A stretch of 64,000 nucleotides of DNA, from the NCBI GenBank assembly GCA_000818945.1, contig KN805377.1:495017-559016 (forward strand), in the 5' to 3' direction. Under the pieces are notes generated by a model. The model was not told where the DNA came from, searched no databases, and saw only the letters and a list, made by a program, of their open reading frames with translations. The stretch is from Schizochytrium sp. CCTCC M209059. Its lineage: Eukaryota; Sar; Bigyra; Thraustochytrida; Thraustochytriidae. The translations under genes and the position numbers were made by a program. This document shows, piece after piece, positions 47,309-56,670 of this stretch. The stretch's first letter is position 1. Every line of letters starts with the position of its first letter.

Positions 47309-48420
47309 TTATACAAGCGATCGCGAAGGGATGAGACCCGAGAATCCTGATGGAGGTTTATGTTCGAATCCATCCTCATCGATGGAGAAATTAACTTCAA
47401 GTTCACAGCCGCCAGCAACCTCTACGCATCGTGAGTAGCACATCGTTTATTGCGAGATCATCGGTAAAAGTCAGCGATCGAGAGGCTAATATTTCTGAGA
47501 AGAAAAAGATCGCATGTGTCAACGTACCGACAGCTGGATGAACCACGCCACGAAATCCTCTGACCTCCGTACCCGGGGGAAGTGATTCGCCATTCTTGGT
47601 CAGCGAAAGAACTGGTCTTCCCGAACTCTGGTCAAAGCAGCAGCCTAAAATATCACCTTGCGAAAACGTCTCTGTACTTGTTGTACTTTTGAAAGCCCAG
47701 CTGTGCGAGGCATCTCCCAGAGAGCCTTGCAAAGCCTCTGGGGTTCTGTGTGCAACGCCAATGGAAAATGAGGCCTCTTCGCCAACAAAGACGGCGAGTT
47801 TCACTTCAAAATAGCACTGATCTTGATGAAGAGCTGCATTGGCGATGCATGATCCAGCGCCTTTGATAAGCGTCCCATGCTTGTCGAGCACTACATTTGC
47901 GGCCTTGGCCTTTTCGTCTGCGGTCTGGTCAGTTGGTTGAAGAGTGCGCATTTGCTTTATAGACGAGCGTCTTTGGTTCTCTCTTTCGAAAACGTACCAA
48001 AGAAGGCCTGGTCGACCGTCGAGACTTGGTCGTGCTTGGACTCGCTGCGCGTGCACTCATTCTTTGTCAGTCGTCATCGAAAGGACGGAGAGACAGAGAG
48101 GAAGCACAATCTAATACTCTGGATGCTCGAAAAGTATGTTGAACATAGCTACGCATTGCACGCCTGCCAGCCAGCCTCTTGCGCTGGCAAGCGCGCTCGC
48201 TGCAGGCTTTTGGTCTATCTTTCTCTTTTTTGTTCACGGCCAAGGCAGACCTTGACCATTGAAGTGCGGCTCGCGACTTTCTCAGAGACGCGCGCGCGCG
48301 AAACTCGGTGAACTGACGAACGCGGTCGGCTCGCGGCGGCTAATGCTTCTTCACTTTCGTCGCCTCGGACCTGGCAGTCCTCTTTAGCTCCACGTACCAG
48401 CAATCGAGGAGCTGGCCCAT
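47309..48420 (-). CDS. SPRYD7: SPRYD7-like SPRY-domain protein, four exons
   Basis: Exons (minus): 48398-48420, 47998-48044, 47528-47917, 47309-47421; total 573 nt, 190 residues, all phases consistent. Donors GTACGTGG, GTACGTTT, GTACGTTG; acceptors GCGCAG, CCGCAG, GCGTAG with CTGAC-type sites before the first two. The protein starts MGQLLDCCESK, then FDEKAKAANVVLDKHGTLIK, SCIANAALHQDQCYFEVKL, FSIGVAHRTP, GDILGCCFDQ, RGFRGVVHPAV, and ends FEHKPPSGFSGLIPS. The GxGSCIANAxLHQxxxYFEVK and KPPSGF blocks match SPRYD7, whose human length is close to this. The unspliced 217-codon frame lacks both true ends. MG...CC suggests myristoylation plus palmitoylation. SPRY domains bind proteins; function is not established. 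Confidence 0.82.
47422..48397 (-). other. Three introns of the SPRYD7-like gene
   Basis: 48045-48397 (353 nt), 47918-47997 (80 nt) and 47422-47527 (106 nt). The interval shown also contains exons 2 and 3. All three donors are GTACGT. Confidence 0.75.
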
Positions 48421-48759
48421 GATGCCAGCCAACCTGTGGAAAAAGTAGGAATAGGGATTTGCGCGATTTGGGTTGAGCGATACCCGAGCGAATGCGCATG
48501 CATGCACGCACACGAAATGCAGCAAGAAAGAAAACACGCAAAGCGTCGAGACGGGCGAAACAGCGAGAAGAAGAACGTGCAAGAGACAAGAGACAAGAGA
48601 CAAGAGACAAGCAAAGGTCTGTCATGAAGAGACAAAAGTCGTTGAAGGGAATGAAGTGCGTTCAAGAGTTCACAGTCAAGTCGAAGAGGACGAACGAGCG
48701 CTGCGCTGCGTATTTATGTTCCTGATGCAATCACGAAAACCCGGCAAAAGTAGTTTGTC
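48421..48759. other. Spacer SPRYD7-like start to CDK stop
   Basis: Contains a GAGACAA heptamer repeat; no gene. Confidence 0.5.
48582..48611. repeat. (GAGACAA)4 heptanucleotide repeat
   Basis: Four tandem AGAGACA/GAGACAA units upstream of the SPRYD7-like exon 1. Confidence 0.93.
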
Positions 48760-49662
48760 TTAGTACAGCTCCATGCTCAGCTCCTCAAAGTACGGGTGGC
48801 GAAGGGCGGCGCGAGCGGAAATGCGTTTAGCAGTGTCGTAGAGCAGGCACTGTCGAAGAAGGTCGAGGCCTTCTGCGTCGAGTCCAGGCACAGCCTTTTC
48901 AAGCGGTTGTGGCCTCCAGTGCGGAAACTCGGTATTGAAGTCCGGAAGCGAGTGAACGCCGGGCCACGTTTCTTCGGTCGGGGTGCCGAGCTGACGGAAG
49001 ATGCGAAAGATTTCGTCAATCTCGCATTCACCAGGCCAAAGGGGCCGACGGTTGACCATTTCGGCAAAGATGGTACCGACAGACCACATGTCGACGGGTA
49101 GCGCGTAGCGGCGCTGGCCGAGGAGAATCTCAGGCGCGCGGTACCACAGCGTGACCACCTCGTGCGTGTAGGTGCGAAAAGGCAAGGAAAAGGCGCGGGC
49201 GAGACCAAAGTCGGCTACCTTGAGGACGCCCTGCTGGTCAATGAGGAGGTTCTGGGGCTTGAGATCGCGATGGAAGATGCCAGAAGCGTGGCAATACTCG
49301 AGACCAAGCAGCATTTGTGACATGTAGGAGCGCACGAGATCTGGGCTCATGGGGCCGTCCATGTTGTCCATGTACTTGCGGAGATCCTGGTCAAGCCACT
49401 CAAAGACGAGGTAGAGACGCGCGGGCGACTGCTGGTGCTCTACATCGCGGAGACGCACAATGTTTGGGTGCTCGAGCTCCTTCAGGAGGCTGATCTCGCG
49501 GAGAGCGGTGCTGGGCACGCCCTCGTCCTCCACCTCGAGACGAATTTTCTTGAGCGCTACGAGCTCGCCGCTCGAGCGATGCTTGGCCTTGTACACCACG
49601 CCGTATGTGCCTTCGCCCGCAGGCTTTTCCACCATGACGTACTTTTGCTTAATGGACGCCAT
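48760..49662 (-). CDS. CDK1/2-class cyclin-dependent kinase
   Basis: 300 residues, ATGGCG start, the length of a minimal CDK. Gly loop GEGTYG with T19 and Y20 (inhibitory-site positions), VALKKIRL, C-helix PSTALRE (50-56), HRDLKPQNLL (131-140), DFGLARAF (151-158), activation Thr in RTYTHEVVTLWYRAPE (T166), DMWSVG, and the CKS-facing GxxxxWPGV region. Family role: cell-cycle Ser/Thr kinase activated by cyclin binding. PSTALRE instead of PSTAIRE is a conservative difference seen in some protist CDKs; a Thr replaces Cys in the usual DIWSxGCIFAEM, giving SVGTIFAEM. The N-terminus KPAGEGTYG replaces the usual xIGEGTYG. Whether this is the mitotic CDK1 or a G1/S form cannot be told. Confidence 0.93.
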   Translation of the reverse strand: MASIKQKYVMVEKPAGEGTYGVVYKAKHRSSGELVALKKIRLEVEDEGVPSTALREISLLKELEHPNIVRLRDVEHQQSPARLYLVFEWLDQDLRKYMDNMDGPMSPDLVRSYMSQMLLGLEYCHASGIFHRDLKPQNLLIDQQGVLKVADFGLARAFSLPFRTYTHEVVTLWYRAPEILLGQRRYALPVDMWSVGTIFAEMVNRRPLWPGECEIDEIFRIFRQLGTPTEETWPGVHSLPDFNTEFPHWRPQPLEKAVPGLDAEGLDLLRQCLLYDTAKRISARAALRHPYFEELSMELY

Positions 49663-50765
49663 TGTGCTATGCTAGACGCTATTCACCGTTTTCTGTTTTC
49701 GGGTGCTAACCGTCTGAGCGCGGCGCCGGCAGTCAGGCCCTGCGCGGCACGCTTTCACGACTCCTTGTTCGCAAGTCTGCGCAGAGTGGCGCTTCACGGC
49801 GCTCTTGCTCGCCTCGCAGGTTCGAGAAGCCTGCAAGCACGGGCAAGGCGAGAGACCACGAAGGTGAGCACGAAGGAGAAGGAGAAGGAGAAGGGGTCCG
49901 GGCTGCCGGTCGTAACCGTGGCTGCCAGAGCTCGATTCCTCGAGGGCTTCGCCGCGGGTACGCGCGGGCGAACAAGCGAGCGAGGGAGCGGGCACACGAG
50001 CGATAACGAAGCCGCGAGCGGCGGCGACGGCGCGGGCTAGAGAGGGCACGCGGAAGCGGTTCGGCCGCGTCGCAAGTGGGCAATGGTGCTCTGCTCGAGA
50101 CCAAAAGGGCCTCGCAAGAGAATCGAAGACTCCGCGCGTGCCTCCCTTCTCGAGTTTGAATGCTCTTGCGTAGGGCCTTTCCATGAGCTACACTAGCAGT
50201 CCGTTCTGTCTGGGCGGTTTTGCCTCCAAGGGGGGCAGCTTGCGTAATCGTCTGGGGACCTCGCACCGGTACACACAATGTACGGGGACTCCGGTGTGCA
50301 CCAGGCCGAAGTTTAGTGGGTTCTTCGATCTTTCCATCTCAAGTTGGCTGTGCTGGCTGGACCGCCGATGAAAATGCACCGCCACCGCCGCCGTGCGGGA
50401 GCATAAAAAGCCTCACAGGAAGCCACTCGTGCATAGCTGCCACTAGTACGCTCGTACGGGCGTTCAAGCAGGTCGCGCCGAGTCGAAGCGTGCCAGTTCT
50501 GGTGGTAAACCCAGGTTTCGTTGGCATCTAGCCTAGTCCAGCTTTGGTGCAAGATACGGCCTCTCGCAGACCCCAAACAGCAAGAGGCGCGCGAGCACGA
50601 GCGAGCACGAGCAGAGCAGGCACCACGAGCAAGGCGAGCACCACGCGAGCGCAGACGCCGCGAGAGGACCGCGGCCCTATCCGTCAGCGCCAGTACCAGC
50701 GAACCCAGCAAGGTTCCGCCCGCAAGGTCTCGCCAGGAAGGTCTTGCAAGGAAGAAGAGGACAAA
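49663..50765. promoter_or_regulatory. Divergent upstream region, CDK and GSTK1
   Basis: About 1.1 kb, GC-rich on both ends; a GGAGAA run near 49865-49890 lies upstream of the CDK, and GCGAGCAC repeats near 50595-50650 upstream of GSTK1. Long frames here and antisense to GSTK1 are composition shadows. No gene. Confidence 0.5.
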
Positions 50766-51485
50766 ATGCGAATCGAGTACTTTTTCGACGTCATTTCGCC
50801 GTATTCGGCCCTTGCATGGAATGTGCTGCGGCGATATCAAAAGCTGTGGAACATTGAGCTTATTGCGCGGCCAATTTTTCTCGGAGGAGTGATGCAGGCC
50901 ACCGGGAATAAGCCGCCGGCGATGCTCCCCCCTCGCGCCAAGATGCAGAGCGAGGATATGGCTCGTAATGCGGCACTTTATGACGTTCCAATGCTTCCCA
51001 CGCCCAATAACTTCTTCACGGAGGTAGCGCGCACCGTTCTTCAGTGCCAGCGCGTTCTCGTGGCCGCAGAGAATCTGCAAAAGGATGGCGCCCAGATCGA
51101 CATGTATGCTCTGATTGATTCCTTTACGGAGGGCGTGCACCTTGACAAGTCGGCTCGTGATGAGAATAACGACCTGAAGATTGATGACGACTTCCTGCGG
51201 TGGCGCTGTGAAAAGGCGGGTCTCTCGAGCGATGTCGCGAATCAGCTCCTTGACGCCCGTTCGAGCAAAGCCGTCAAGGAGGCCTTGCAAAAGAACACCA
51301 TGGATGCTATCGAGGCCGGTGCATACGGGGCCCCATTCATGTGTATCACGGGCGGAAAGCCTCCTTTTGACAACACGTTTACCATTTTTGGCTCGGATCG
51401 CTTCGAGCAGATTGCGCACATTTGCGACAAGACTTGGTACGGCCCGCAGCCGAGCCGGCATCCAGATGCCAGCAGTAAGCTCTAA
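50766..51485 (+). CDS. GSTK1: Kappa-class glutathione transferase with C-terminal SKL
   Basis: 239 residues from the ATG of MRIEYFFDVISPYSALAWNV. DsbA-like fold with the kappa motif DVISPYS (Ser11 is equivalent to the GSH-activating Ser16 of human GSTK1), RYQKLWNIELIARPIFLGG, GNKPPAMLPP, a helical insertion, GAYGAPFM (cis-Pro), FGSDRFEQIA and KTWYGPQPSR. It uses glutathione in detoxification or in a peroxisomal or mitochondrial redox step. The last three residues are SKL, the canonical PTS1 signal; human GSTK1 ends ARL and is peroxisomal too. The frame stays open 74 codons upstream but that part is Arg/Thr-rich and not GST-like. Single exon. Confidence 0.95.
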   Translation: MRIEYFFDVISPYSALAWNVLRRYQKLWNIELIARPIFLGGVMQATGNKPPAMLPPRAKMQSEDMARNAALYDVPMLPTPNNFFTEVARTVLQCQRVLVAAENLQKDGAQIDMYALIDSFTEGVHLDKSARDENNDLKIDDDFLRWRCEKAGLSSDVANQLLDARSSKAVKEALQKNTMDAIEAGAYGAPFMCITGGKPPFDNTFTIFGSDRFEQIAHICDKTWYGPQPSRHPDASSKL

Positions 51486-51706
51486 TCGTTTCAGAGCGCG
51501 AAGGAGTTCAACACACGCGTGTACGCCAGATGTATGCAAATCGAACAGAAGAAAAGGAAAGAAAAGCAAAGGAAAGAAAAACTCATTCACAGCTATTATA
51601 GTACTTACAAAACGATTTTTACAGGTGTGAATCAACGGGTGAATGAAAGTATGCGACAGGCTCGAAGGCAGACGCGAAGTACGCATGCCAACGACGGATG
51701 GCTAAC
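51486..51706. other. Convergent 3' spacer, GSTK1 and PP2C
   Basis: About 220 bp; GAAAAG-rich. No gene. Confidence 0.5.
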
Positions 51707-52706
51707 TCAAAGACACATGAGCGCGACGCTAAGATTGTCAGCCGAGCCAGCGCGGATGGCATGGTGTACGAGCGTTTCCGCTGCCTCGTTGGCAGTCGCG
51801 CCAGAGTGCAGCGCGTCCCGGCAGATCTCGACGGCGATTTCGTTCTCCACTACATCCCAGACGCCATCAGAAGCGATGATGACAAAGTGATCCTCTGCGG
51901 TAAGGTGCACGTCGCAAATTTCCGGGACGCTCGAAAGCACATTCTGGGCTTGTAGACGGCGATCATTGTCGGTCTCCTTGGTTTCGGAGAACTGCGGCAA
52001 TATCGCATGGAGGTCATGACCCTTGTACTTGAAGCTGCCCATGGCGCGAGAGAGATTAAGATCGTGAAAGAGTCGCCCGGACCCACTGAGAATACCGCCC
52101 ATATCGAGAACGCGTTGACGCTCGTCGTCATCAACCGCAGGGCGATGATCGCGAGTGAGTGGCACAGCACGACCATTTCTGCAGAGTACAGCCCGAGAGT
52201 CGCCGACCCAGGCCACAACAAGCTGGCGCGTCTCAGGGAAGAGAGCAGCCACAGTGGCAGTCGATCCTGCGTCTTCCTTTGCACCTCCTTGCGATTTGCA
52301 ACGGCGAAGTGATTGATCGGCTTGCGCCTGTAACGATTTGCCGGCCGCCTGCTTGATTTCGCGGACCTGGGCGAGAAGCTCGAGGTCTGCGTTGAGAAAG
52401 GCTTCTTTGAGCAGCATCGGCGCGAGGCTTTCGTTGGAAGCTTCGGCAACGAGGCTTTCGTGGAGATGCGCGCAAAACGTTGTTGCGAGCCAATGACTCA
52501 TCATGGACCCGCCGTGGCCGTCGAAAATGCCCGCAAGGACTGCTCGAGCATCCGCCTCGATGGCGACGCGGTCCTCCATCGTGGACCTAGATCCTTTCGC
52601 GGCAGCAAAGCCCGTTGCTACAGAACCTTGTCCACGGACATGGACAGCCTCAAAGCTTGGGCGTGCAAGCAGAGATCTACGCGGGCGCGTTCGAGGGGAT
52701 GTGTCA

Positions 52707-52737
<31 letters not shown>

Positions 52738-53011
52738 TGGCGTCGTCACAGACTTGAAGTGAGGCGGCAAGCGCATCATCGTCCAGCGAAAGGTCCTCAA
52801 CCGAGCCGATCGAGGACTCGTCCGAGTCTTCACTATCGCTTTCCTCTTCTCTTTCCTTGCGTTCGGTAACACGGTCGATGCTTTGAAAACTACGCGCGTG
52901 CTTCCGAAGGAACGGCTGCGCCAGCGGCATACACTTGATGTTTTGCTTTGCAGCAGGCACGGTCTGCTGCATCGCCTGCATCGCCTGCAGAGAGAGAAGA
53001 TTAGAAGGCAT
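51707..53011 (-). CDS. PP2C-family Ser/Thr phosphatase
   Basis: 434 residues from ATG at 53011 (the frame extends further upstream but only with a GTG and Thr/Arg-rich repeats). N-terminal 180 residues are disordered, with an Asp run encoded by a GTC/GAC repeat. The PPM core has GSRSTMEDRVAIEADARAVL, FDGHGGSMMSHWLA (metal-binding DGHGG), GSTATVAALFP, VAWVGDSRAVLCRNG, LTRDHRPAVDDDERQR, LSRAMGSFKYKG, HFVIIASDGVWDVV (metal Asp) and SADNLSVALM. Expected Mg/Mn-dependent phosphatase; substrate unknown. Core motifs are complete, so it should be active. Upstream is an 18-bp tandem repeat. Confidence 0.93.
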
Positions 53012-53067
53012 TCTTTTCCCTCTACCTCTCTGCTCTCTGCTTCCGATTATTGTTGTTGTTATTGTTG

Positions 53068-53121
53068 TTGCCCGCGTTGGTATAGTTGCCCGCGTTGGTA
53101 TAGTTGCCCGCGTTGGTGTTG
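53068..53121. repeat. 18-bp tandem repeat (three units)
   Basis: Units TTGCCCGCGTTGGTATAG, the third diverging at its 3' end; preceded by a GTT/ATT run. Located 57-110 bp upstream of the PP2C ATG. Confidence 0.85.
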
Positions 53122-54125
53122 CTCTTACTTGCTGCTCGTGCTGTTGCGGTTGTGTCGCCGTCGGCCGCGCGTTGATGCGCAAAAGCTCGTCAGACGTGCA
53201 ACGCCACGTTGCCACTCCACCTCAACGAAGGTGGTGCGCAGATGCCTGGTCGGGGGTGGCCTGAAGTGGCACTCACCTCACTGTCGCCGGCACCTGGGCT
53301 GCTGGTTGGCTCACTGCTACTTGCTGGCTGGCTTGGTTGCCTAGGTTCAGCTGCCTGATCGCCCGCAGACTTGCAGACTCGCTCGCTCGCGGCGTCGCCG
53401 CGCTCTCTCCGCGCGCAGACCCGGTCCGATGCAGGCTCGCTCGCGGAGGCTTTCCTCTCGGGTTGCAATTCTGCTCCAGGCCGCCCGGTGAACGATGCCG
53501 GTGCGCTCGAGCGTTTCTGCCAGCTCGCCACATCGGCCCCCGCGTTCTCAGCATCTCGTGTGTGCGCGCACACACGAGAGGGTGTGCGCCTGGGAACACT
53601 TCGTTTTCGTGCACGTTAATGCGTGTGAAGCGCACCACGGCTTTGCTGCTACCGAACCTCGTAACGTATCGTCCCTTTTATATTCGTTTGATGCTGGCTG
53701 TGGGAAAGCATGGCGTCGGGTCTTGTGCAGAGCAGTGGGTGAAAGAGACTTACGTGCGTCATGAAATGGAGCGGGCGGCGCTGCGTCTCGCAAGTAAACA
53801 ATGGTCTGCGCGCAAGTGGAGCATCGCGCGCGCGCAAGTCGCGGTCCCTGCAATATCGCACTTGCGACGCAATCTGCCGCTGCTGCTGCTGCTGCTGCTG
53901 CTTCGATTCTTTCGCCTCCGCACGATCGATCGAATCCCTCTGACGAAGGCTGGCTTCGACTGCGACTGCAACTCGAGGCTTGGCTGGGCTCCCAAGCCTC
54001 GCTTCGGCGAGTTTTGATGGCTGCTCGGTGCGGCTGGCCGCGTCCCATAGAGCTGCTTCGGGTGGGTAGATTCCGGTGGTCCCAGCCTTCCGCCTTCAAG
54101 CTGTAATATCACTACGACTGCTGCG

Positions 54126-54152
54126 CAACGCAACGCAACGCAACGCAACGCA
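54126..54152. repeat. (AACGC)5 pentanucleotide repeat
   Basis: Five tandem AACGC units about 0.9 kb upstream of the cytochrome b5-ACAD gene. Confidence 0.93.
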
Positions 54153-55045
54153 AGCCTTGGCGCTGACATCCATGTGTACATACAGCAAAGAACGCTGTGC
54201 AATGCGAGGCGGCGCGCGTTGAAATGCACAGCCCTCGCGCTGCAATGCTTCGAGTCCGCACTGCCCTGCATTGCACTGCTCTGCACTGCACTGCGCTGCA
54301 GGCACTGCGTGCGTGTCTGTGTGCACCGCCTTTCCACGAGTTTATCATTTCGACGTCGCTGGGCGGCACTGCGAGGCGGCTTGCGTAAGCTGCATTCCGC
54401 TCCATTTTATCTCACCTCGTCCTGGCCTGCCTTCGTTCGCCCCGCTGTCCTCCTCCTCATCGCCCACGAGCACGGCGGATTGCATTTCCCTGCTGGCGCA
54501 TTGCACGCGTAATAAGTGACCCTCGTGCAACAAGGGTTTCATGTCAAGTTGTTTGTAAGCTCTGCCTGCTGTGCAAGCGCAGCGACTCCCTCCCTCCCTC
54601 CACGTCCCGCGCCCGAGCCCGAAGACGCGAGTCCGAGCGAGCGGCCGAGCCGTGGCGTCGAAGTCACGAACGAAGCTCGATCGCGATGCCGCGGCAGGCC
54701 TGCGTCTCTGCGCGGGCTGCTCCACTCCGGGCTGCGAGCGCGAGAGCACGCTGGTCCCCGCGCAGGCCCCGGCCGCGATGGACGCGCGAGAAGGACCCGA
54801 CGTGGATGTAGCGCCGGCGGTAGCAGCGCGCTACGAGTCGAGGGAGTGCGAGCTCCCGGAAGGAATGCCTGCCCGACTGTGAGAGGGAAAAGTACGGTAT
54901 GCAGTAGTAGAGCAGTAGCGGTGTACTACTGCTGAGCGCGGCGAGGGCAAGGTCGAGGCGCGCCAGAACCGTAACGCACCTGCGGAGACTGCATTACAAG
55001 CTTGAGCTGGAGCGAGAGCAGCAGGCAGTTGGCGGTGAAGCACAA

Positions 55046-55085
55046 GGCAAGCAAGCAAGCATAAAAGCAAGCATAAAAGCAAGCG
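55046..55085. repeat. GCAAGCATAAAA repeat before the b5-ACAD start
   Basis: GCAA tetramers then two 12-bp units of GCAAGCATAAAA, ending within 10 bp of the ATG; presumably in the 5'UTR. Confidence 0.85.
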
Positions 55086-55092
55086 AGGCAGG

Positions 55093-56670
55093 ATGGGCGT
55101 CAAGACCGTGAGCACGAAGGAGCTCGCGCAGCACAGCACCAAGGAGAACGCGTGGCTGGTCATCGACGGCAATGTCTATGACGTCAGCAAGTTCGCCATG
55201 CTCCACCCGGGCGGAGAGGAGATCCTCTACGAGTACGCCGGCCAGGATGTGACCGAGACCTTTTACGGCCTCCACAGGCACGAGGTCCTCGCCAAGTACG
55301 CCCCCAAGCTCCTCGTGGGCCGCCTCGAGGGCACGGGCGAGGAGTCGGCCGATACCAAGCCTCTCGAGCGCAGCGAGCTCAGCATCCTGCCCTTTGCCGA
55401 AAACACCGGCTTCCAGGGCTTTGATTCGCCGTACTGGACCGAGTCCCACGTCGACTTCCGCCGCAACGTCCGCCAGTGGCTCCACGACAACGTCCGCGAG
55501 GCCGCCGAGGAGGGCGAGTTGAGTGGCAAGGCGCCCACGCAGGAGCTCTTCCAGCTCATGGGTGATGTCGGCCTCCTGGCCGGCCGCATGGGCCCCGGCG
55601 CCGCCATGAAATACGCACCCAAGGAGCTCTTCGGTCTCCCCAAGGACAAGTTCGACTACTTTTACGAGATGATCCTCCACGAGGAGGTCGGCCGCCTCGC
55701 GTGCCCTGGCTTCGTCGATGGCATCGGATCCGGCATGGCCATCGGCCTCCCGCCCGTCCTTCAGTTCGGCCCGGACTGGATGAAGGATAAGGTCGCCAAG
55801 GAGGTCCTCTCGGGCGAGAAGCGCATTTGCCTCGCCATCACCGAGGCCTTTGCTGGCTCCGATGTGGCGCACGTCAAGACCCGCGCTGAGCTCTCCGCCG
55901 ACGGCACGCACTACATTGTCAACGGCACCAAGAAGTGGATCACAAACGGCCACGATTCGCACTACTTTACCACCCTCGTCCGCACCGGCGGCGAGGGCCA
56001 TGGTGGCCTCTCGTTCATGCTCATCGAGCGCGGCGAGGGCGTCGAGACCAAGAAGATCAAGACGTCGTACTCTCCCTCTGCAGGTACGGCCTACATTACC
56101 TTTGAGAACGTCAAGGTCCCGGCCGAGAACCTCATTGGCGGCGAGAACATGGGCTTCTTGCTTTCTATGTACAACTTTGTTCACGAGCGCTGGATGATCT
56201 GCGCCTACATCAACGCCGGCTCGCGCGGCATGATTGACGAGTGCCTGCGCTGGACGCAGCAGCGCAAGGCGTTTGGCAAGCCTCTTCTTTCGCAGCCCGT
56301 CGTCCGCAAGCAGATTGGCGAGATGATCTCGCGCGTCGAGGCCGTCTCGGCTTGGACTGAGAATGTCACGTACCGCATGTGCAACATGCCTTACCACGAG
56401 ATGTCCTCCAAGCTTGCGGGCCAGGTCTGCCTGCTCAAGTACGAGTGCACGCGCGTGGCGCATGATGTGGCTGACATGGCCGTGCAGATCTTTGGTGGTC
56501 GCGGCATCACCCAGAGCGGTATGGGCAAGTACGTGGAACGTTTCATGCGCACGTACAAGTTCGCCAGCATCCTGGGCGGCAGCGAGGACGTTTTGATCGA
56601 TGCCGGTCTGCGTCTGTCCATGGCCACCGCTGCCAAGGAGTTTGGCAACCTTGCCCGCGCGCGTCTGTAA
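55093..56670 (+). CDS. Cytochrome b5 - acyl-CoA dehydrogenase fusion ending ARL
   Basis: 525 residues, ATGGGC start. Residues 5-78 are a cytochrome b5 domain: MLHPGGEEILYEYAGQD (axial His38) and FYGLHRHEVL (second axial His61). Residues about 100-525 are an acyl-CoA dehydrogenase: LAITEAFAGSDVAHVKTRAE, GTKKWITNGHDSHYFTTLVR (FAD region), GTAYITFENVKVPAENLIG, RKAFGKPLLSQPVVRKQIGEM, QIFGGRGITQSGMG, ASILGGSEDVLI. It would oxidise an acyl-CoA with the attached heme domain as possible electron acceptor. The C-terminus ARL fits PTS1, pointing to peroxisomes. Fusions of these two domains are known in fungi. The exact acyl substrate is unknown. Single exon; strongly C-biased codon use suggests high expression. 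Confidence 0.93.
   Translation: MGVKTVSTKELAQHSTKENAWLVIDGNVYDVSKFAMLHPGGEEILYEYAGQDVTETFYGLHRHEVLAKYAPKLLVGRLEGTGEESADTKPLERSELSILPFAENTGFQGFDSPYWTESHVDFRRNVRQWLHDNVREAAEEGELSGKAPTQELFQLMGDVGLLAGRMGPGAAMKYAPKELFGLPKDKFDYFYEMILHEEVGRLACPGFVDGIGSGMAIGLPPVLQFGPDWMKDKVAKEVLSGEKRICLAITEAFAGSDVAHVKTRAELSADGTHYIVNGTKKWITNGHDSHYFTTLVRTGGEGHGGLSFMLIERGEGVETKKIKTSYSPSAGTAYITFENVKVPAENLIGGENMGFLLSMYNFVHERWMICAYINAGSRGMIDECLRWTQQRKAFGKPLLSQPVVRKQIGEMISRVEAVSAWTENVTYRMCNMPYHEMSSKLAGQVCLLKYECTRVAHDVADMAVQIFGGRGITQSGMGKYVERFMRTYKFASILGGSEDVLIDAGLRLSMATAAKEFGNLARARL

Larger units (their letters stand above)
53012..55092. promoter_or_regulatory. Divergent upstream region, PP2C and cytochrome b5-ACAD
   Basis: 2.1 kb. 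Contains an 18-bp tandem repeat, an AACGC pentamer run, CTGCA/GCACTGC motifs (54260-54310) and a CTCC run. Frames of 140-230 codons here are composition artefacts with no family signal. A possible 5'UTR splice donor (GGTGAGTG near 53290) was noted but not supported further. Confidence 0.5.

Noticed and set aside
50313..51686. 457-codon minus frame over GSTK1
   Set aside because: Overlaps GSTK1 whose motifs and SKL end are clear; no recognisable domain.
53337..54099. 226-codon plus and 183-codon minus frames
   Set aside because: Mutually overlapping, biased composition, no domain, no good ATG context.
54994..56463. 489-codon minus frame over b5-ACAD
   Set aside because: Antisense to a gene with complete catalytic motifs.
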